Positions 1-8,658 are shown, counted from the first letter of the stretch. The stretch: 64,000 nucleotides of DNA from Dechloromonas aromatica (nom. nud.) (GCA_017848965.1 JAFIHA010000009.1:1-64000); one strand, 5' to 3'. Notes: generated from the sequence alone by a model not told the origin. A program made the numbers and translations.

Positions 1-276
1 GCGTTCGGGGTACCGGGCCGCTGGAGAGGTGCCCAGCCACGCAGGGTCGTCGGGGGGTGTCCGCTAGCGTTGCTTGGGCCCCGGAGGGCCCCGTTTAGCG
101 AGGCGCCCGCCGGCCCGAGTAGCGCAGGGGACCCCGCGTAGCGGGGCGCCGCCCTAGGGGTGGCCTTCTTTTTGGCTACTTTTTCTTGGCCAGCAAGAAC
201 ACGTACGCCCGCCGGGCAACGGCGGAACCCAGCGGTTCAGCAACCCTAAAAACACGCCAAAGAACGCGCGCCCCGC
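1..276. other. Intergenic region with a conserved-looking proteobacterial spacer segment
   Basis: No convincing gene is seen. Around 150-215 one plus-strand frame reads GLLFGYFFLASKN, which resembles a short sequence I recall from intergenic regions of many beta- and gammaproteobacteria; that recollection cannot be checked here. The first 150 bases are a G/C-rich stretch with several short repeats of GGGG and GCGGGG type. The segment lies just downstream of the minus-strand AlaX-like gene, so part of it may be its 3' untranslated region. What lies to the left of the window is unknown. Confidence 0.35.
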
Positions 277-921
277 TCAATCCCCACCAAGAAATATCTC
301 GATCCGCTCCTTGCCCTTGCCGATGTTGTTGCGCTTGAGCCGCAGCGGGCCGATCTCGCCGGTCGAGCGGACATGCGTGCCGCCGCAGGCAACCCGCGAG
401 AAGCCGGCGATTTCCCAGTAGCGCCGCTCGTTTTCGACATCTTCGAAAGCGGTGCGGATCGGCAGGTCGGCGGCAATGATCCGGTTGGCGCTGGCCGCCA
501 GGTCCGGCAGCAGCGGGGCAACGCTCTCCGGCCAGCGGAAATCGATCCGCGCCTTGTCGGCGGCGATATGCGCGCCGACCTTGAGCACCCCCGGCAAGGC
601 GCGGCCGGCCAGTTCGAGCACCAGTTCGGCGGCGAAGTGGAGGCGCATCAGGCGGTAACGGCGTGCCCAGTCGATCGCCACCTCGACCGGCTGGCCGGGC
701 TGCAAGCCATGCCCGGCATCCAGGCGATAGCGGAGACGCCGCCCTTCCTTGCTCGCTTCGACGACGGCGACGCCGCCGATGCTCCCGTGGTCGCTTTCCT
801 GGCCGCCGGAAAAGGCGAAGAAGATCGTTGATGCCAGTTCGACCGTGTCGCCATCGACCGTCGTCACCAGCGTTCTGTGCGTGCTGGCGTAAGGGTCTTC
901 CCAGAAGGCTTTGTGGGTCAT
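277..921 (-). CDS. AlaX-like alanyl-tRNA editing protein
   Basis: A 214-residue stand-alone homologue of the second additional domain (SAD) of alanyl/threonyl-tRNA synthetases. Such proteins hydrolyse mischarged tRNA(Ala) in trans in the cytoplasm. Visible motifs are SGGQESDHG at 38-46, RLMRLHFAAEL at 90-100 and CGGTH at 179-183, giving metal ligands H95, C179 and H183. The usual HxxxH reads HxxxE here, with Glu at 99. An ATG at 921 is chosen because homology begins at MTHKAFW; the longer open frame upstream looks like non-coding translation. The gene is divergent from upp and apparently monocistronic. The family is clear; the exact substrate (Ser- or Gly-tRNA) is not. Confidence 0.85.
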   Translation of the reverse strand: MTHKAFWEDPYASTHRTLVTTVDGDTVELASTIFFAFSGGQESDHGSIGGVAVVEASKEGRRLRYRLDAGHGLQPGQPVEVAIDWARRYRLMRLHFAAELVLELAGRALPGVLKVGAHIAADKARIDFRWPESVAPLLPDLAASANRIIAADLPIRTAFEDVENERRYWEIAGFSRVACGGTHVRSTGEIGPLRLKRNNIGKGKERIEIFLGGD

Positions 922-1081
922 GCGTGGAGAATATCGGTGATCATCGGTCAAGCGGCGGGCGGTAGTAGCGCAACACCGCGCGATTCTCCGCCAGGCCGCC
1001 GAAGCGGCGCAAGCGCCGTGCATCCGGCGAACGGATCGACTAAGCTTCGCTCTTTGCGCAGACGCGCGCGAGGGGAAAAGC

Positions 1082-1714
1082 ATGCCGGTGATCGAAGTCC
1101 GCCATCCTTTGGTCAAACACAAGATCGGGCTGATGCGCGAAGGCGAGATCAGCACCAAGAAATTCCGCGAACTGGCGGCCGAGCTGGCCCGCCTCCTGAC
1201 CTACGAGGCTTGCCGCGATTTCGAGCTGGAGCGGGTGAGCATCGAAGGCTGGTGCGGGCCGGTCGAGATCGACCAGATCAAGGGCAAGAAGGTCACCGTG
1301 GTGCCCATCCTGCGCGCCGGCATCGGCATGCTGGACGGGGTGCTCGACCTGATCCCGAACGCCAAGGTCAGCGTCGTCGGCATTGCCCGCAACCATGAGA
1401 CGCTGATGCCGGAGCCGTATTTCGAGCGCTTCGTCGGCCAGCTCGACGAGCGCCTGGCGATGATCATCGACCCGATGCTGGCCACCGGCGGTTCGCTGGT
1501 CGCCACCATCGACATGCTGAAGCGCAAGGGCTGCAAGCAGATCAAGGCGCTGGTGCTGGTCGCCGCGCCGGAAGGCATCGCGGCGCTGAACGCGGCGCAT
1601 CCCGAGGTGGAAATCTACACCGCCGCCGTCGACAGCCACCTCAACGAACACGGTTACATCATCCCCGGCCTGGGCGACGCCGGCGACAAGATTTTCGGGA
1701 CCAAGGAAGCATGA
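1082..1714 (+). CDS. upp: Uracil phosphoribosyltransferase
   Basis: Pyrimidine salvage enzyme making UMP from uracil and PRPP in the cytosol. The 210-residue length is normal for the family. The PRPP-binding loop [12 protein letters not shown] occupies about 127-138, and the uracil-binding [12 protein letters not shown] is at 192-203. The start [10 protein letters not shown] is typical of bacterial Upp. The stop codon overlaps the next ATG (ATGA), so the gene is translationally coupled to the uracil permease. No clear upstream regulatory element was seen. Confidence 0.97.
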   Translation: MPVIEVRHPLVKHKIGLMREGEISTKKFRELAAELARLLTYEACRDFELERVSIEGWCGPVEIDQIKGKKVTVVPILRAGIGMLDGVLDLIPNAKVSVVGIARNHETLMPEPYFERFVGQLDERLAMIIDPMLATGGSLVATIDMLKRKGCKQIKALVLVAAPEGIAALNAAHPEVEIYTAAVDSHLNEHGYIIPGLGDAGDKIFGTKEA

Positions 1715-2940
1715 ACACGACACAAGATCCGGTCTGGCGGACCGCGCTTTCCGGCGCGCAAATCCTCTTCGTCGCCTTCGGCGCCACCGTGCTGGTGCCG
1801 CTGCTCACCGGGCTGAACCCGAGCCTGGCGCTGCTCGGCGCCGGCGTCGGCACGCTGATCTTCCAGATCTGCACGAAGCGCCAGGTGCCGATCTACCTCG
1901 GCTCCAGCTTCGCCTTCATCGCCCCGGTGATCTATTCGGTGCAGACCTGGGGCATGCCGGCGACGCTCGGCGCGCTGGCCTCGGCCAGCTTCTTCTATTA
2001 CGTCGCCGCCGGCCTGGTGAAATGGCGCGGCGTCGGGCTGATCCACAAGCTGCTGCCGCCGGTCGTCATCGGCCCGGTGGTCATGGTGATCGGTCTCGGC
2101 CTGGCCCAGGTCGCGGTCGGCATGGCGACCGGCAAGGCCGGCGACGCGCAGGTCGTTCCCTACGAAACGGCCATCGCCATCGCCGCCATTTCGCTGCTGG
2201 CGACGATGCTCACCGCCATCCGCGCCCGCGGCCTGCTGAAACTGGTGCCGATCCTGGTCGGCGTCGCCGTCGGCTACGTCGTCTCGCTGTTCGTCGGCAT
2301 CGTCGATTTCTCGAAGGTGAACGAGGCAGCGTGGATCGCCATGCCGGCCTTCGGCACGCCGGAGTTCAACCTGGCAGCAATCCTCTTCATGATCCCGGTC
2401 GCCATCGCGCCGATCGTCGAACACGTCGGCGGCATCCTCGCCATCGGCTCGGTCGCCGGCAAGGATTTCACCGAAAACCCGGGCCTGCACCGCACCCTGC
2501 TCGGCGACGGGCTGGCGGTCAATGTCGTAGGCCTGTTCGGCGGCCCGCCGGTCACCACTTACGGCGAAGTCACCGGCGCCGTCATGCTGACCAAGAACTA
2601 CAACCCGGTGGTGATGACCTGGGCCGCCTGCTTCGCCATCCTGATGGCTTTCGTCGGCAAGTTCGGCGCCCTGCTGCAGACCATCCCGCTGCCGGTGATG
2701 GGCGGCATCATGGTGCTGCTCTTCGGCTCGATCGCCGGCATCGGCCTCAAGACGCTGATGGACGCCCGGGTCAATCTGTCCAGCGCGCGCAACCTGTGCA
2801 TCGTCTCGGTGACCCTGGTCACCGGCATCGGCGGCCTCGGCGTCACCATCGGCAGCTTCTCGCTGCAGGGCATCAGCCTGTGCGGCGTGCTCGCCGTGCT
2901 GCTCAACCAGTTGCTGCCGGCCGAGGCGGAACAGCACTGA
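1711..2940 (+). CDS. uraA: Uracil permease, NCS2 family
   Basis: A 409-residue polytopic inner-membrane protein importing uracil by proton symport. It starts four bases inside upp, the classical upp-uraA arrangement. Family features include [19 protein letters not shown] near the start, [14 protein letters not shown] around 52-65, a conserved Glu-containing segment [19 protein letters not shown] near 235-255 and [15 protein letters not shown] near 277-291. About 12-14 hydrophobic segments are visible. It ends just before a hairpin at 2945-2969. The context strongly supports uracil rather than xanthine as substrate. Confidence 0.95.
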   Translation: MNTTQDPVWRTALSGAQILFVAFGATVLVPLLTGLNPSLALLGAGVGTLIFQICTKRQVPIYLGSSFAFIAPVIYSVQTWGMPATLGALASASFFYYVAAGLVKWRGVGLIHKLLPPVVIGPVVMVIGLGLAQVAVGMATGKAGDAQVVPYETAIAIAAISLLATMLTAIRARGLLKLVPILVGVAVGYVVSLFVGIVDFSKVNEAAWIAMPAFGTPEFNLAAILFMIPVAIAPIVEHVGGILAIGSVAGKDFTENPGLHRTLLGDGLAVNVVGLFGGPPVTTYGEVTGAVMLTKNYNPVVMTWAACFAILMAFVGKFGALLQTIPLPVMGGIMVLLFGSIAGIGLKTLMDARVNLSSARNLCIVSVTLVTGIGGLGVTIGSFSLQGISLCGVLAVLLNQLLPAEAEQH

Positions 2941-2944
2941 AAAT

Positions 2945-2969
2945 GGGCGGATCGCCCGGCGATCCGCCC
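2945..2969. terminator. GC-rich hairpin between convergent genes
   Basis: Perfect 11-bp stem GGGCGGATCGC / GCGATCCGCCC with a 3-base loop, starting four bases after the uraA stop codon. There is no T tract on either side, so it may be a weak bidirectional terminator or simply an mRNA 3' stabiliser between uraA (+) and the EF-hand gene (-). Confidence 0.6.
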
Positions 2970-2983
2970 CCTTCCGGCATGCC

Positions 2984-3856
2984 TCAGGCCAGCGTGGACA
3001 ACAGGCTGCTCGCCGTCGACTCGTCTGAACGGCCGTAGGCCTGCACCAACTGCATGATGCGCTGCATGACCTGGGTTTCGTCACTGGCCGTCTGCTGCGC
3101 CGTGCTGCTGCCCGACTGCTCTTCCTTATAGGCCATGGCTTCCTTGAAGCTGACCTTGCCGTCGCCATCGGTATCGGCCGCTTCGAAATTGGAAACGATG
3201 TCGGAAATGAGTCCGGCGCGGGCGCTGTCGGAGTTGCCGATTTCCTCCAGTTGGGCTTCCAGTTCATCCTGGGTAAAACCAGCATCGTTGACCGACGGCG
3301 GAGGCGGTGGCAGCGCCGCCGCGGCAGCCTGGGCCTGCGCGGTGGTATCGGTTTCGCCCGCTTGCTCGTTCTTGTAGGCCATCGCTTCCTGGAAGCTGAC
3401 CTTGCCGTCGCTGTCGGTATCGGCCGCCTCGAAATTGGCGACGATGTCGGAAATCAGGCTGGCGCGATCGCTGTCGGAATCGCCGATTTCTTCCAGTTGG
3501 GCCGTCAGCTCGTCCTCGGTGAAACCTTCGTCGTTCGGCGGCGGCGGAGGCGGCATGCCGCCGGCCATGCCTTGCGGCCCCTGGCCGGCCATACCCTGCA
3601 TGCGCATCTGGGTGAACTGGCTGTCCAGTTCCTGCTGCAACTGGCTCAAGGTACTGGAAAACTCGCTTTCAGTGACCTTGCCGTCGCTGTCGCCGTCGAG
3701 CACGGCAAAGACATCGGCGATGGTGCTTTCGTCGCTTTCGCCGATGGCGCTGAACGCCGCCGCGAAGTCGCTTTTCTCGAGGTAGCCCTGCCCCTTGCTG
3801 TCGAGGCGGGAAAATAACTGGCTCAATGATGAGCTATTGCTGACACCGCTGACCAT
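2984..3856 (-). CDS. EF-hand calcium-binding protein with an internal duplication
   Basis: A 290-residue acidic protein with four EF-hand-like loops: a divergent one at 19-30 and canonical loops at 54-65 (DGDSDGKVTESE), 146-157 (DTDSDGKVSFQE) and 228-239 (DTDGDGKVSFKE). Residues 101-165 and 182-247 are near-identical repeats, each made of a polyproline stretch, a GFT-DELxAQLEEIG-SDS segment and one EF-hand. No signal peptide or membrane segment is evident, so it is cytosolic or leaves by a non-Sec route. The ATG at 3856 is preceded by AGGAG; an upstream in-frame extension lacks support. Two GT(T/A)AAA-type repeats lie upstream, so the neighbouring CpxR-like regulator may control it. Function beyond Ca2+ binding is unknown. 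Confidence 0.85.
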   Translation of the reverse strand: MVSGVSNSSSLSQLFSRLDSKGQGYLEKSDFAAAFSAIGESDESTIADVFAVLDGDSDGKVTESEFSSTLSQLQQELDSQFTQMRMQGMAGQGPQGMAGGMPPPPPPNDEGFTEDELTAQLEEIGDSDSDRASLISDIVANFEAADTDSDGKVSFQEAMAYKNEQAGETDTTAQAQAAAAALPPPPPSVNDAGFTQDELEAQLEEIGNSDSARAGLISDIVSNFEAADTDGDGKVSFKEAMAYKEEQSGSSTAQQTASDETQVMQRIMQLVQAYGRSDESTASSLLSTLA

Positions 3857-3958
3857 GATGAACTCCTGGAAAATGGTTGATGGGATCGAATTGGGTTTCG
3901 ACGACCTCTTCCAGTGCAATTTATCGGCCAACAAGGGGAGAAATTGGCGGCGAAGCGG

Positions 3959-3984
3959 GTTAAAACGGGTAAAAACTCGTCAAG
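3959..3984 (+). promoter_or_regulatory. CpxR-box-like direct repeats (EF-hand side)
   Basis: GTTAAAA at 3959, GTAAAAA at 3969 and GTCAAG at 3979 form three half-sites exactly 10 bp apart, matching the GTAAA-N5-GTAAA layout known for CpxR. The cluster lies about 100 bases upstream of the EF-hand start and about 190 bases upstream of the CpxR-like start. That it is a binding site is inferred from sequence and position only. Confidence 0.5.
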
Positions 3985-4090
3985 AAAACCGCCTTTACCC
4001 CAAAAACCCCGCTCAAACCCCATCCAAAATGCGTAATTTCCCGTCTGAACACGCCCCCGGCAAATTTTGCCGGCAAGCCGGCAAGGCCAG

Positions 4091-4105
4091 GTAAAAGCCC
4101 GTAAA
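4091..4105 (+). promoter_or_regulatory. CpxR box (GTAAA-N5-GTAAA) upstream of the CpxR-like gene
   Basis: Exact match to the CpxR consensus of two GTAAA half-sites separated by five bases, GTAAAAGCCCGTAAA. It lies 66 bases before the ATG of the response regulator gene, which suggests autoregulation. The repeat is seen directly; the function follows from the enterobacterial CpxR consensus. Confidence 0.6.
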
Positions 4106-4171
4106 AACAGTGCCATGGCGCGCCGGCAATGGCTATCATGCGGGCTTCAACTGATTTCCCGGAGCAAGAAA

Positions 4172-4852
4172 ATGGCGGCCGTGTTGCTGATCGACGACGA
4201 TGTGGAACTGGCCGGCATGCTGGCTGACTACCTGCGCCGCGACGGCTTCACCGTGACCCTCGCCCATGATGGCGAAAGCGGTGTCCAGGCGGCGCTTTCC
4301 GGGCAGTTCGCGATCGCCGTGCTCGACGTGATGATGCCGGGCATCTCGGGCATCGAGGCACTGCGCCGCATCCGCGCGGCGAGCCGACTGCCGGTGCTGA
4401 TGCTGACCGCGCGCGGCGACGACATGGACCGCATCGTCGGCCTCGAACTCGGCGCCGACGACTACGTGCCCAAGCCCTGCCTGCCGCGCGAACTGGCGGC
4501 CCGGCTGCGGGCGATCCTGCGCCGCGGCGTGGCGAACGCCGACCCGCAGGCGGAAATCGCGGTCGGTCCGCTCAGCCTGCAGCCGGCGCAGCGTCGGGCC
4601 TACTGGCGCGGCCAGGCGGTCGAACTGACCAGTACCGAATTCAACCTGCTCGAAGTCCTGGCGCGCCACGCCGGCCGCACCGTCGCCAAGGACGATTTGT
4701 CGCAGCAGGCGCTGGGCCGCCCGCTGGCGCGTTACGACCGCAGCATCGACGTCCATCTGTCGAGCATCCGGCAAAAGCTCGGCCCGCTCGACGACGGCCG
4801 CTCGCCGATCCAGACGGTGTTTCGCCAGGGTTACCAGATGATCGCCTGCTGA
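4172..4852 (+). CDS. cpxR: OmpR-family response regulator, CpxR-like
   Basis: A 226-residue DNA-binding response regulator. The receiver domain (1-115) has the acidic pair DDD at 8-10, phospho-acceptor D52 in VLDVMMPG, and the conserved Lys in VPKPC. A winged-helix domain follows (about 130-225), with LTSTEFNLLEVLARHAGRTV and YDRSIDVHLSSIRQKLG. The start at 4172 has GGAG about 7 bases upstream and gives the standard N-terminus; the longer frame from 4067 does not. It is two bases from the histidine kinase gene. A GTAAA-N5-GTAAA box upstream supports the CpxR name, with envelope stress as the likely signal. Confidence 0.85.
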   Translation: MAAVLLIDDDVELAGMLADYLRRDGFTVTLAHDGESGVQAALSGQFAIAVLDVMMPGISGIEALRRIRAASRLPVLMLTARGDDMDRIVGLELGADDYVPKPCLPRELAARLRAILRRGVANADPQAEIAVGPLSLQPAQRRAYWRGQAVELTSTEFNLLEVLARHAGRTVAKDDLSQQALGRPLARYDRSIDVHLSSIRQKLGPLDDGRSPIQTVFRQGYQMIAC

Positions 4853-4854
4853 CC

Positions 4855-5976
4855 ATGGGCCGCCTGTTCTGGAAGTTCTTCCTGATCGTCTGGCTGGCGC
4901 AACTGGTGGCGGTACTCACCACCGGCGCGATTTTCTGGGCGGAACGGCGCAGCATGGAGGCGCGTTTCGCCGAACGGCTGGCGCCCCCTGCACCGCCGCC
5001 GGGCGCCTTCGGCCCACCCGGCGAACCACCACCCTTCGCCCGGCCGGACGGGGCACCACCGCCTTTTCCCGACCCGCGCAAGCCACGTGTTCCCTGGCTG
5101 CACATCATCAGCGGGCTGCTCGCCAGCCTCGCGGCGGCAGCCGGCATCGCCTGGTACGTGGCTCGCCCGGCACGCCGCCTGAAGCGTGCCTTCGCCGCCG
5201 CCAGCGAAGGCGACCTCAGCCTGCGCATCGGCCCGGCGATGGGCCGGCGGCGCGACGAACTGGCCGATCTCGGCCGCGATTTCGACCGCATGAGCGAGCG
5301 CCTGCACAGCCTGCTCGACGCGCAGACGCGGCTGCTGCATGACGTCTCGCACGAGCTGCGCTCGCCGCTGGCGCGGCTGCACGCGGCGATCGGCCTGGCC
5401 CGCCAGGAGCCGGAACGCTTCGAGGAAACGATGAACCGCCTCGAGCGCGAAGGCGAGCGGATGAACCTGCTGGTCGGCGAACTGCTCACGCTGTCCCGCC
5501 TCGAAGCCGGCGTTCACGGCAAGGTCGAGGAGTTCGAACTCGACGAACTGATCGCCGAACTGATCGAAGACGCCCGACTGGAAGCGGCAGCGCGCCACCA
5601 GATCGTCGATCTCGAGGAATGCCGCGGCCTGCGCGTGCGCGCCAATCCGGAGCTGCTGCACCGGGCGCTCGAGAACGTCGTGCGCAACGCACTCAAACAC
5701 ACCCCGGACGGCGGCACGATCCGCTTCGTGTGCCGCAGGATCGGCGAACGCCACTGCCGGATCAGCGTTTTCGACCCGGGTCCCGGCGTGCCGGAGGACG
5801 AACTGCCCTACATCTTCGAGCCCTTCCGTCGCGCCCGCAACGCCATCGGCAACGGGCACGGCCTGGGGCTGGCGATCGCCCGCCGGGTGATGAGCTCGAT
5901 CGACGGCACGATCAGCGCCGCCAATCTCGCCGGCGGCGGCTTCCGCGTGGACCTGGAACTGCCGCTCGCCGACTGA
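4855..5976 (+). CDS. Sensor histidine kinase, CpxA-like
   Basis: A 373-residue inner-membrane kinase. TM1 is at about 7-27, TM2 at about 82-101, HAMP at 102-155, and the HisKA motif HDVSHELRSP has phospho-acceptor H166. The ATPase domain shows NVVRNALKHT, DPGPGVPEDELPYIFEPF and GHGLGLAIA. The periplasmic part is only about 55 residues and mostly Pro/Gly (43-80), much shorter than the sensor domain of enterobacterial CpxA. It follows the regulator gene by two bases and must be its partner. The cpxA name would be by analogy; the sensed signal may differ. Confidence 0.85.
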   Translation: MGRLFWKFFLIVWLAQLVAVLTTGAIFWAERRSMEARFAERLAPPAPPPGAFGPPGEPPPFARPDGAPPPFPDPRKPRVPWLHIISGLLASLAAAAGIAWYVARPARRLKRAFAAASEGDLSLRIGPAMGRRRDELADLGRDFDRMSERLHSLLDAQTRLLHDVSHELRSPLARLHAAIGLARQEPERFEETMNRLEREGERMNLLVGELLTLSRLEAGVHGKVEEFELDELIAELIEDARLEAAARHQIVDLEECRGLRVRANPELLHRALENVVRNALKHTPDGGTIRFVCRRIGERHCRISVFDPGPGVPEDELPYIFEPFRRARNAIGNGHGLGLAIARRVMSSIDGTISAANLAGGGFRVDLELPLAD

Positions 5977-5982
5977 CGCCGT

Positions 5983-7839
5983 TCAGCGCACGAAGCGGCG
6001 GCTTTCCTTGGTCACTTCGTCGAGCAGCGGGCTGGCAGCGGCGACGATGCCGTCGCGCGCGCCGCGGTCAACCGGGTTGTCGTTCTCGTCAAACACGCTG
6101 TAGCGGAAATAATCGCTGCCGGTGAAGGGGAAGGTGATCTTGTTCCTCCCGTCGTCAATGCCCATGTAGTTGTATTCGCCGAAGACGAAATAGGGCAATT
6201 CGCGGTCGAGCGGCTCGGCCGAGCTGTAGCTGCGCGCTGGCTGATCGACGCCGAGCGCGGCAAGCAGCGTCGGTGCCACCTGCAGGTGCGAGGTGCGATG
6301 CGTCACCACGGCCGGCGCAACGCCGGGACGCCACAGCACCAGCGGCACCCGGATCTGCTCCTCGGGGAAACTGTTGCCGTGACCGTGGCCCCAGCGCCCC
6401 TTCTCCATGAATTCCTCGCCGTGATCGCCGGTGAACAGCAGCACCGTCTGCTCGAGCATGCCGGTCTTCTCGAGGTGTTCGAGCAGGCGGCCAACCTGGG
6501 CGTCGATGTGATGGGCGGCGTTGATGTAGCGGTTGTGGATGCCGCCGATGTTGTTGCGCAGATCAAGGTCGATGTAGTTCATGTCGCGCAGGTAATCGCT
6601 GCGCAACGCCTGATCCTCCGGGAAGTTGTAGGGCGCGTGGGTAGACTCGAAGAACATGAAGCCGAAGAAGGGGCGACGCGGATCGCGATGATCGATCTTG
6701 CTGGACAGGTCGTCGATGTTGCGGATGTCGCGCTGCCAGGGTTCGCCGGTCTTGATTTCCTGCAGATTGGCTTCCGGCACGCCGGAAAACACCGTGTGGC
6801 GCAGTTCCGGGTAGTCGAAGCTCTGGCTGGTGTGGGCGGCGATCTGATAGTTGTGCTCGCGCAGCACGTTCATCAGGACCGGCGCCGTGCGCTGCTTCTC
6901 GAAGCTGTACCAGTAGGGCGCATAAACCCCGTAGAACAGCGAGAAAAGCCCCATCCGGGTACGGTTGCCGCCGCTGTAGTGGTTTTCGTAGCGGGTCGCC
7001 CGTTGCGAGAATTTCCACAAATTGGGGGTGATTTCCGGGTCGAGCAGATCCCAGCGGAAGGATTCGGCGACCAGGACGATGACATTGCTCGGCTGCAGAT
7101 GGCTGCTGTCGATGGCAGTGCCCGGATAGACCACGTCGCCGCCGGCCAGGCGCAGCGACTGCAGGGCGCGACGTTCGACGCCGAGCTTCTGGAACAGCGT
7201 CTTGCTGCTGGTCCGCATGTGGAAGGGAATCGCGTCGGCCGCCGCCAGCAGTTCTTCCTGACCGGTATGGACGCTGTAGGCGAACACCACTTCCTCTGTG
7301 GCCAGCAGACCACAGAGGACGAAGCCGGCGATCACCGCCGGACGCGCCGGGAACTGCCAGCCAAGCTGGCGGTAACGATGCAGCCCCCACATCACCGCCA
7401 GGTTGGCGAGGACGATGGCGCTCACCTGGATCGCCACCGTCAGCTCGGTGGAGGCGGTCGCGCCGAGCGCGGCGACGCCGCCTGGCGTCGTCAGCAGGTT
7501 CCAGACGAAACCGTTGAAGTGATACTGGTAGAGCGCATAGAGGCGGTAATCGGCGTACATCGCCAGCAGCACCAGGCTGCCACCGACGACTGCCGCACCG
7601 GCCAGCAGCGGCTGGCGGAAGGCCAGGCGGCGGGGCAGCAGCGACAGCAGCAGGCAGGGCAAGGCGGCGACCGCCAGGTAGAGACCAGCGTAGGCGGCGC
7701 TGGCGGCCAGCGTGAAACCCCAGGCGGCACCGCCGCGGATCGTCACTTGCGGCCAGAACAGCGCCACCATGCAGAACAACGCGACATAGAGCAGTGCAAA
7801 ATAACGGCGCAGCACGCCGGCGACTTCAAGAGCGGACAT
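5983..7839 (-). CDS. YejM/PbgA-like sulfatase-fold inner-membrane protein
   Basis: A 618-residue protein with five N-terminal membrane segments (about 13-30, 43-68, 78-96, 135-152, 168-186), a linker, and a periplasmic alkaline-phosphatase/sulfatase-fold domain from about 250. Key segments are NVIVLVAESFRWD at 252-264, SGGNRTRMGLFSLFYGV from 289 with nucleophile-position T294, THAPYNFPED, and TGDHGEEF near the C-terminus. These match the YejM/PbgA (DUF3413-type) group, involved in cardiolipin/LPS homeostasis in enterobacteria. The ATG at 7839 gives an N-terminal TM; the upstream frame is spurious. It lies 86 bases downstream of a methyltransferase gene on the same strand. Catalytic activity versus a regulatory role is unresolved. 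Confidence 0.8.
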   Translation of the reverse strand: MSALEVAGVLRRYFALLYVALFCMVALFWPQVTIRGGAAWGFTLAASAAYAGLYLAVAALPCLLLSLLPRRLAFRQPLLAGAAVVGGSLVLLAMYADYRLYALYQYHFNGFVWNLLTTPGGVAALGATASTELTVAIQVSAIVLANLAVMWGLHRYRQLGWQFPARPAVIAGFVLCGLLATEEVVFAYSVHTGQEELLAAADAIPFHMRTSSKTLFQKLGVERRALQSLRLAGGDVVYPGTAIDSSHLQPSNVIVLVAESFRWDLLDPEITPNLWKFSQRATRYENHYSGGNRTRMGLFSLFYGVYAPYWYSFEKQRTAPVLMNVLREHNYQIAAHTSQSFDYPELRHTVFSGVPEANLQEIKTGEPWQRDIRNIDDLSSKIDHRDPRRPFFGFMFFESTHAPYNFPEDQALRSDYLRDMNYIDLDLRNNIGGIHNRYINAAHHIDAQVGRLLEHLEKTGMLEQTVLLFTGDHGEEFMEKGRWGHGHGNSFPEEQIRVPLVLWRPGVAPAVVTHRTSHLQVAPTLLAALGVDQPARSYSSAEPLDRELPYFVFGEYNYMGIDDGRNKITFPFTGSDYFRYSVFDENDNPVDRGARDGIVAAASPLLDEVTKESRRFVR

Positions 7840-7925
7840 CAATACCTCGCAACGGCGCCAGGAAACAGACGCGGCCTTGCCCCCGGCGCCGGAGGAACAG
7901 GCCATGAACTTGGCAGGAAAGCGGC

Positions 7926-8612
7926 TCAGGCCAGCTTGCGCAGCGTGTACACCCGCCACATCGCGTAGCCGGGCAGGAAGTCCTGATGACCGAGGATGGA
8001 GAAGCCGGCGGCGGCGAATTCGCTCTCGATCGTTGCCACCGGCACCACGAAGCGGTTGCGGTTGGCGTTGCCGCCGCGCGCCGCGCGCTTCACCTCGAGC
8101 TGGCGGCGACGCCAGGCCTTGACGTTGCCATCGACCCACAGCGAGACGATCACCGTGTCGCGGGCGACGCGATGGAATTCGCGCAGCATCGCCAGCCGGT
8201 GCTCCGATTCGGCGATGTGATGCAGCAGGCGCATGCAGAAGATGCAATCGACGGCGCCGTCGTCGAGGTCGATGGCGAAGGCCGAAGTGCGGAAGGTGTG
8301 GACGCGGCCGGCGATTTCCGGCGCTTGCAGGCGGCGCGCCACGTCGAGCATGTGCGGCGAGTTGTCGGCGGCGAGGATGACGCGGTTCGGACGTTCGCCG
8401 AGCAATGACCAGAAGCGGCCGGCGCCGCAGGGCAGGTCGAGCACCAGGCCGGGTTCGCCAGCGAGATGCAGGGCGTGCCGGGCGAGCTGGCGGTCGCGCC
8501 AGTCGGACAGGCGGCGGGCGAGGCCGGCGCGGTGCTTGTGGAAATACTGCAGCGCATGCGCGCTGTCGTATTTGTTGGAAAACTCAAGTTCGATCGGGGA
8601 AGACGGATTCAT
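7926..8612 (-). CDS. Class I SAM-dependent methyltransferase
   Basis: A 228-residue soluble protein of the Methyltransf_11 type. Motif I VLDLPCGAGRFW is at 57-68, the acidic loop AADNSPHMLD at 81-90, and DDGAVDCIFCMRLLHHIAESEHR is the motif IV region. It is first in the operon with the YejM-like gene and lies directly behind the repeat array at 8659-8697. The start at 8612 (MNPSSPIELEF) is preferred over an upstream one that would run into the array. Its substrate is unknown; the operon suggests an envelope lipid or saccharide. Confidence 0.8.
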   Translation of the reverse strand: MNPSSPIELEFSNKYDSAHALQYFHKHRAGLARRLSDWRDRQLARHALHLAGEPGLVLDLPCGAGRFWSLLGERPNRVILAADNSPHMLDVARRLQAPEIAGRVHTFRTSAFAIDLDDGAVDCIFCMRLLHHIAESEHRLAMLREFHRVARDTVIVSLWVDGNVKAWRRRQLEVKRAARGGNANRNRFVVPVATIESEFAAAGFSILGHQDFLPGYAMWRVYTLRKLA

Positions 8613-8658
8613 GGTCGCGCACCGGTTTGATGATGGCGCCAACGATAGGCGGCGGCCC

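Larger units (their letters stand above)
3857..4171. other. Divergent control region between the EF-hand gene and the CpxR-like gene
   Basis: A 315-base non-coding stretch that is more AT-rich than its surroundings. It carries two clusters of GTAAA-type repeats with 10-bp periodicity (3959-3984 and 4091-4105), described separately. It also holds a short CGGCAAGCCGGCAAGG segment near 4070-4086. No convincing small ORF is seen. It probably contains promoters for both flanking transcription units. Confidence 0.6.

Noticed and set aside
1654-3285. A 543-residue minus-strand open frame covering uraA
   Set aside because: It is antisense to upp-uraA and has extreme His/Asp/Arg composition typical of shadow frames in GC-rich DNA; uraA has clear family motifs.
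6286-7968. A 560-residue plus-strand open frame opposite the YejM-like gene
   Set aside because: Low-complexity Gln/His/Arg/Gly composition and no motif; the opposite frame encodes a clear sulfatase-fold protein.
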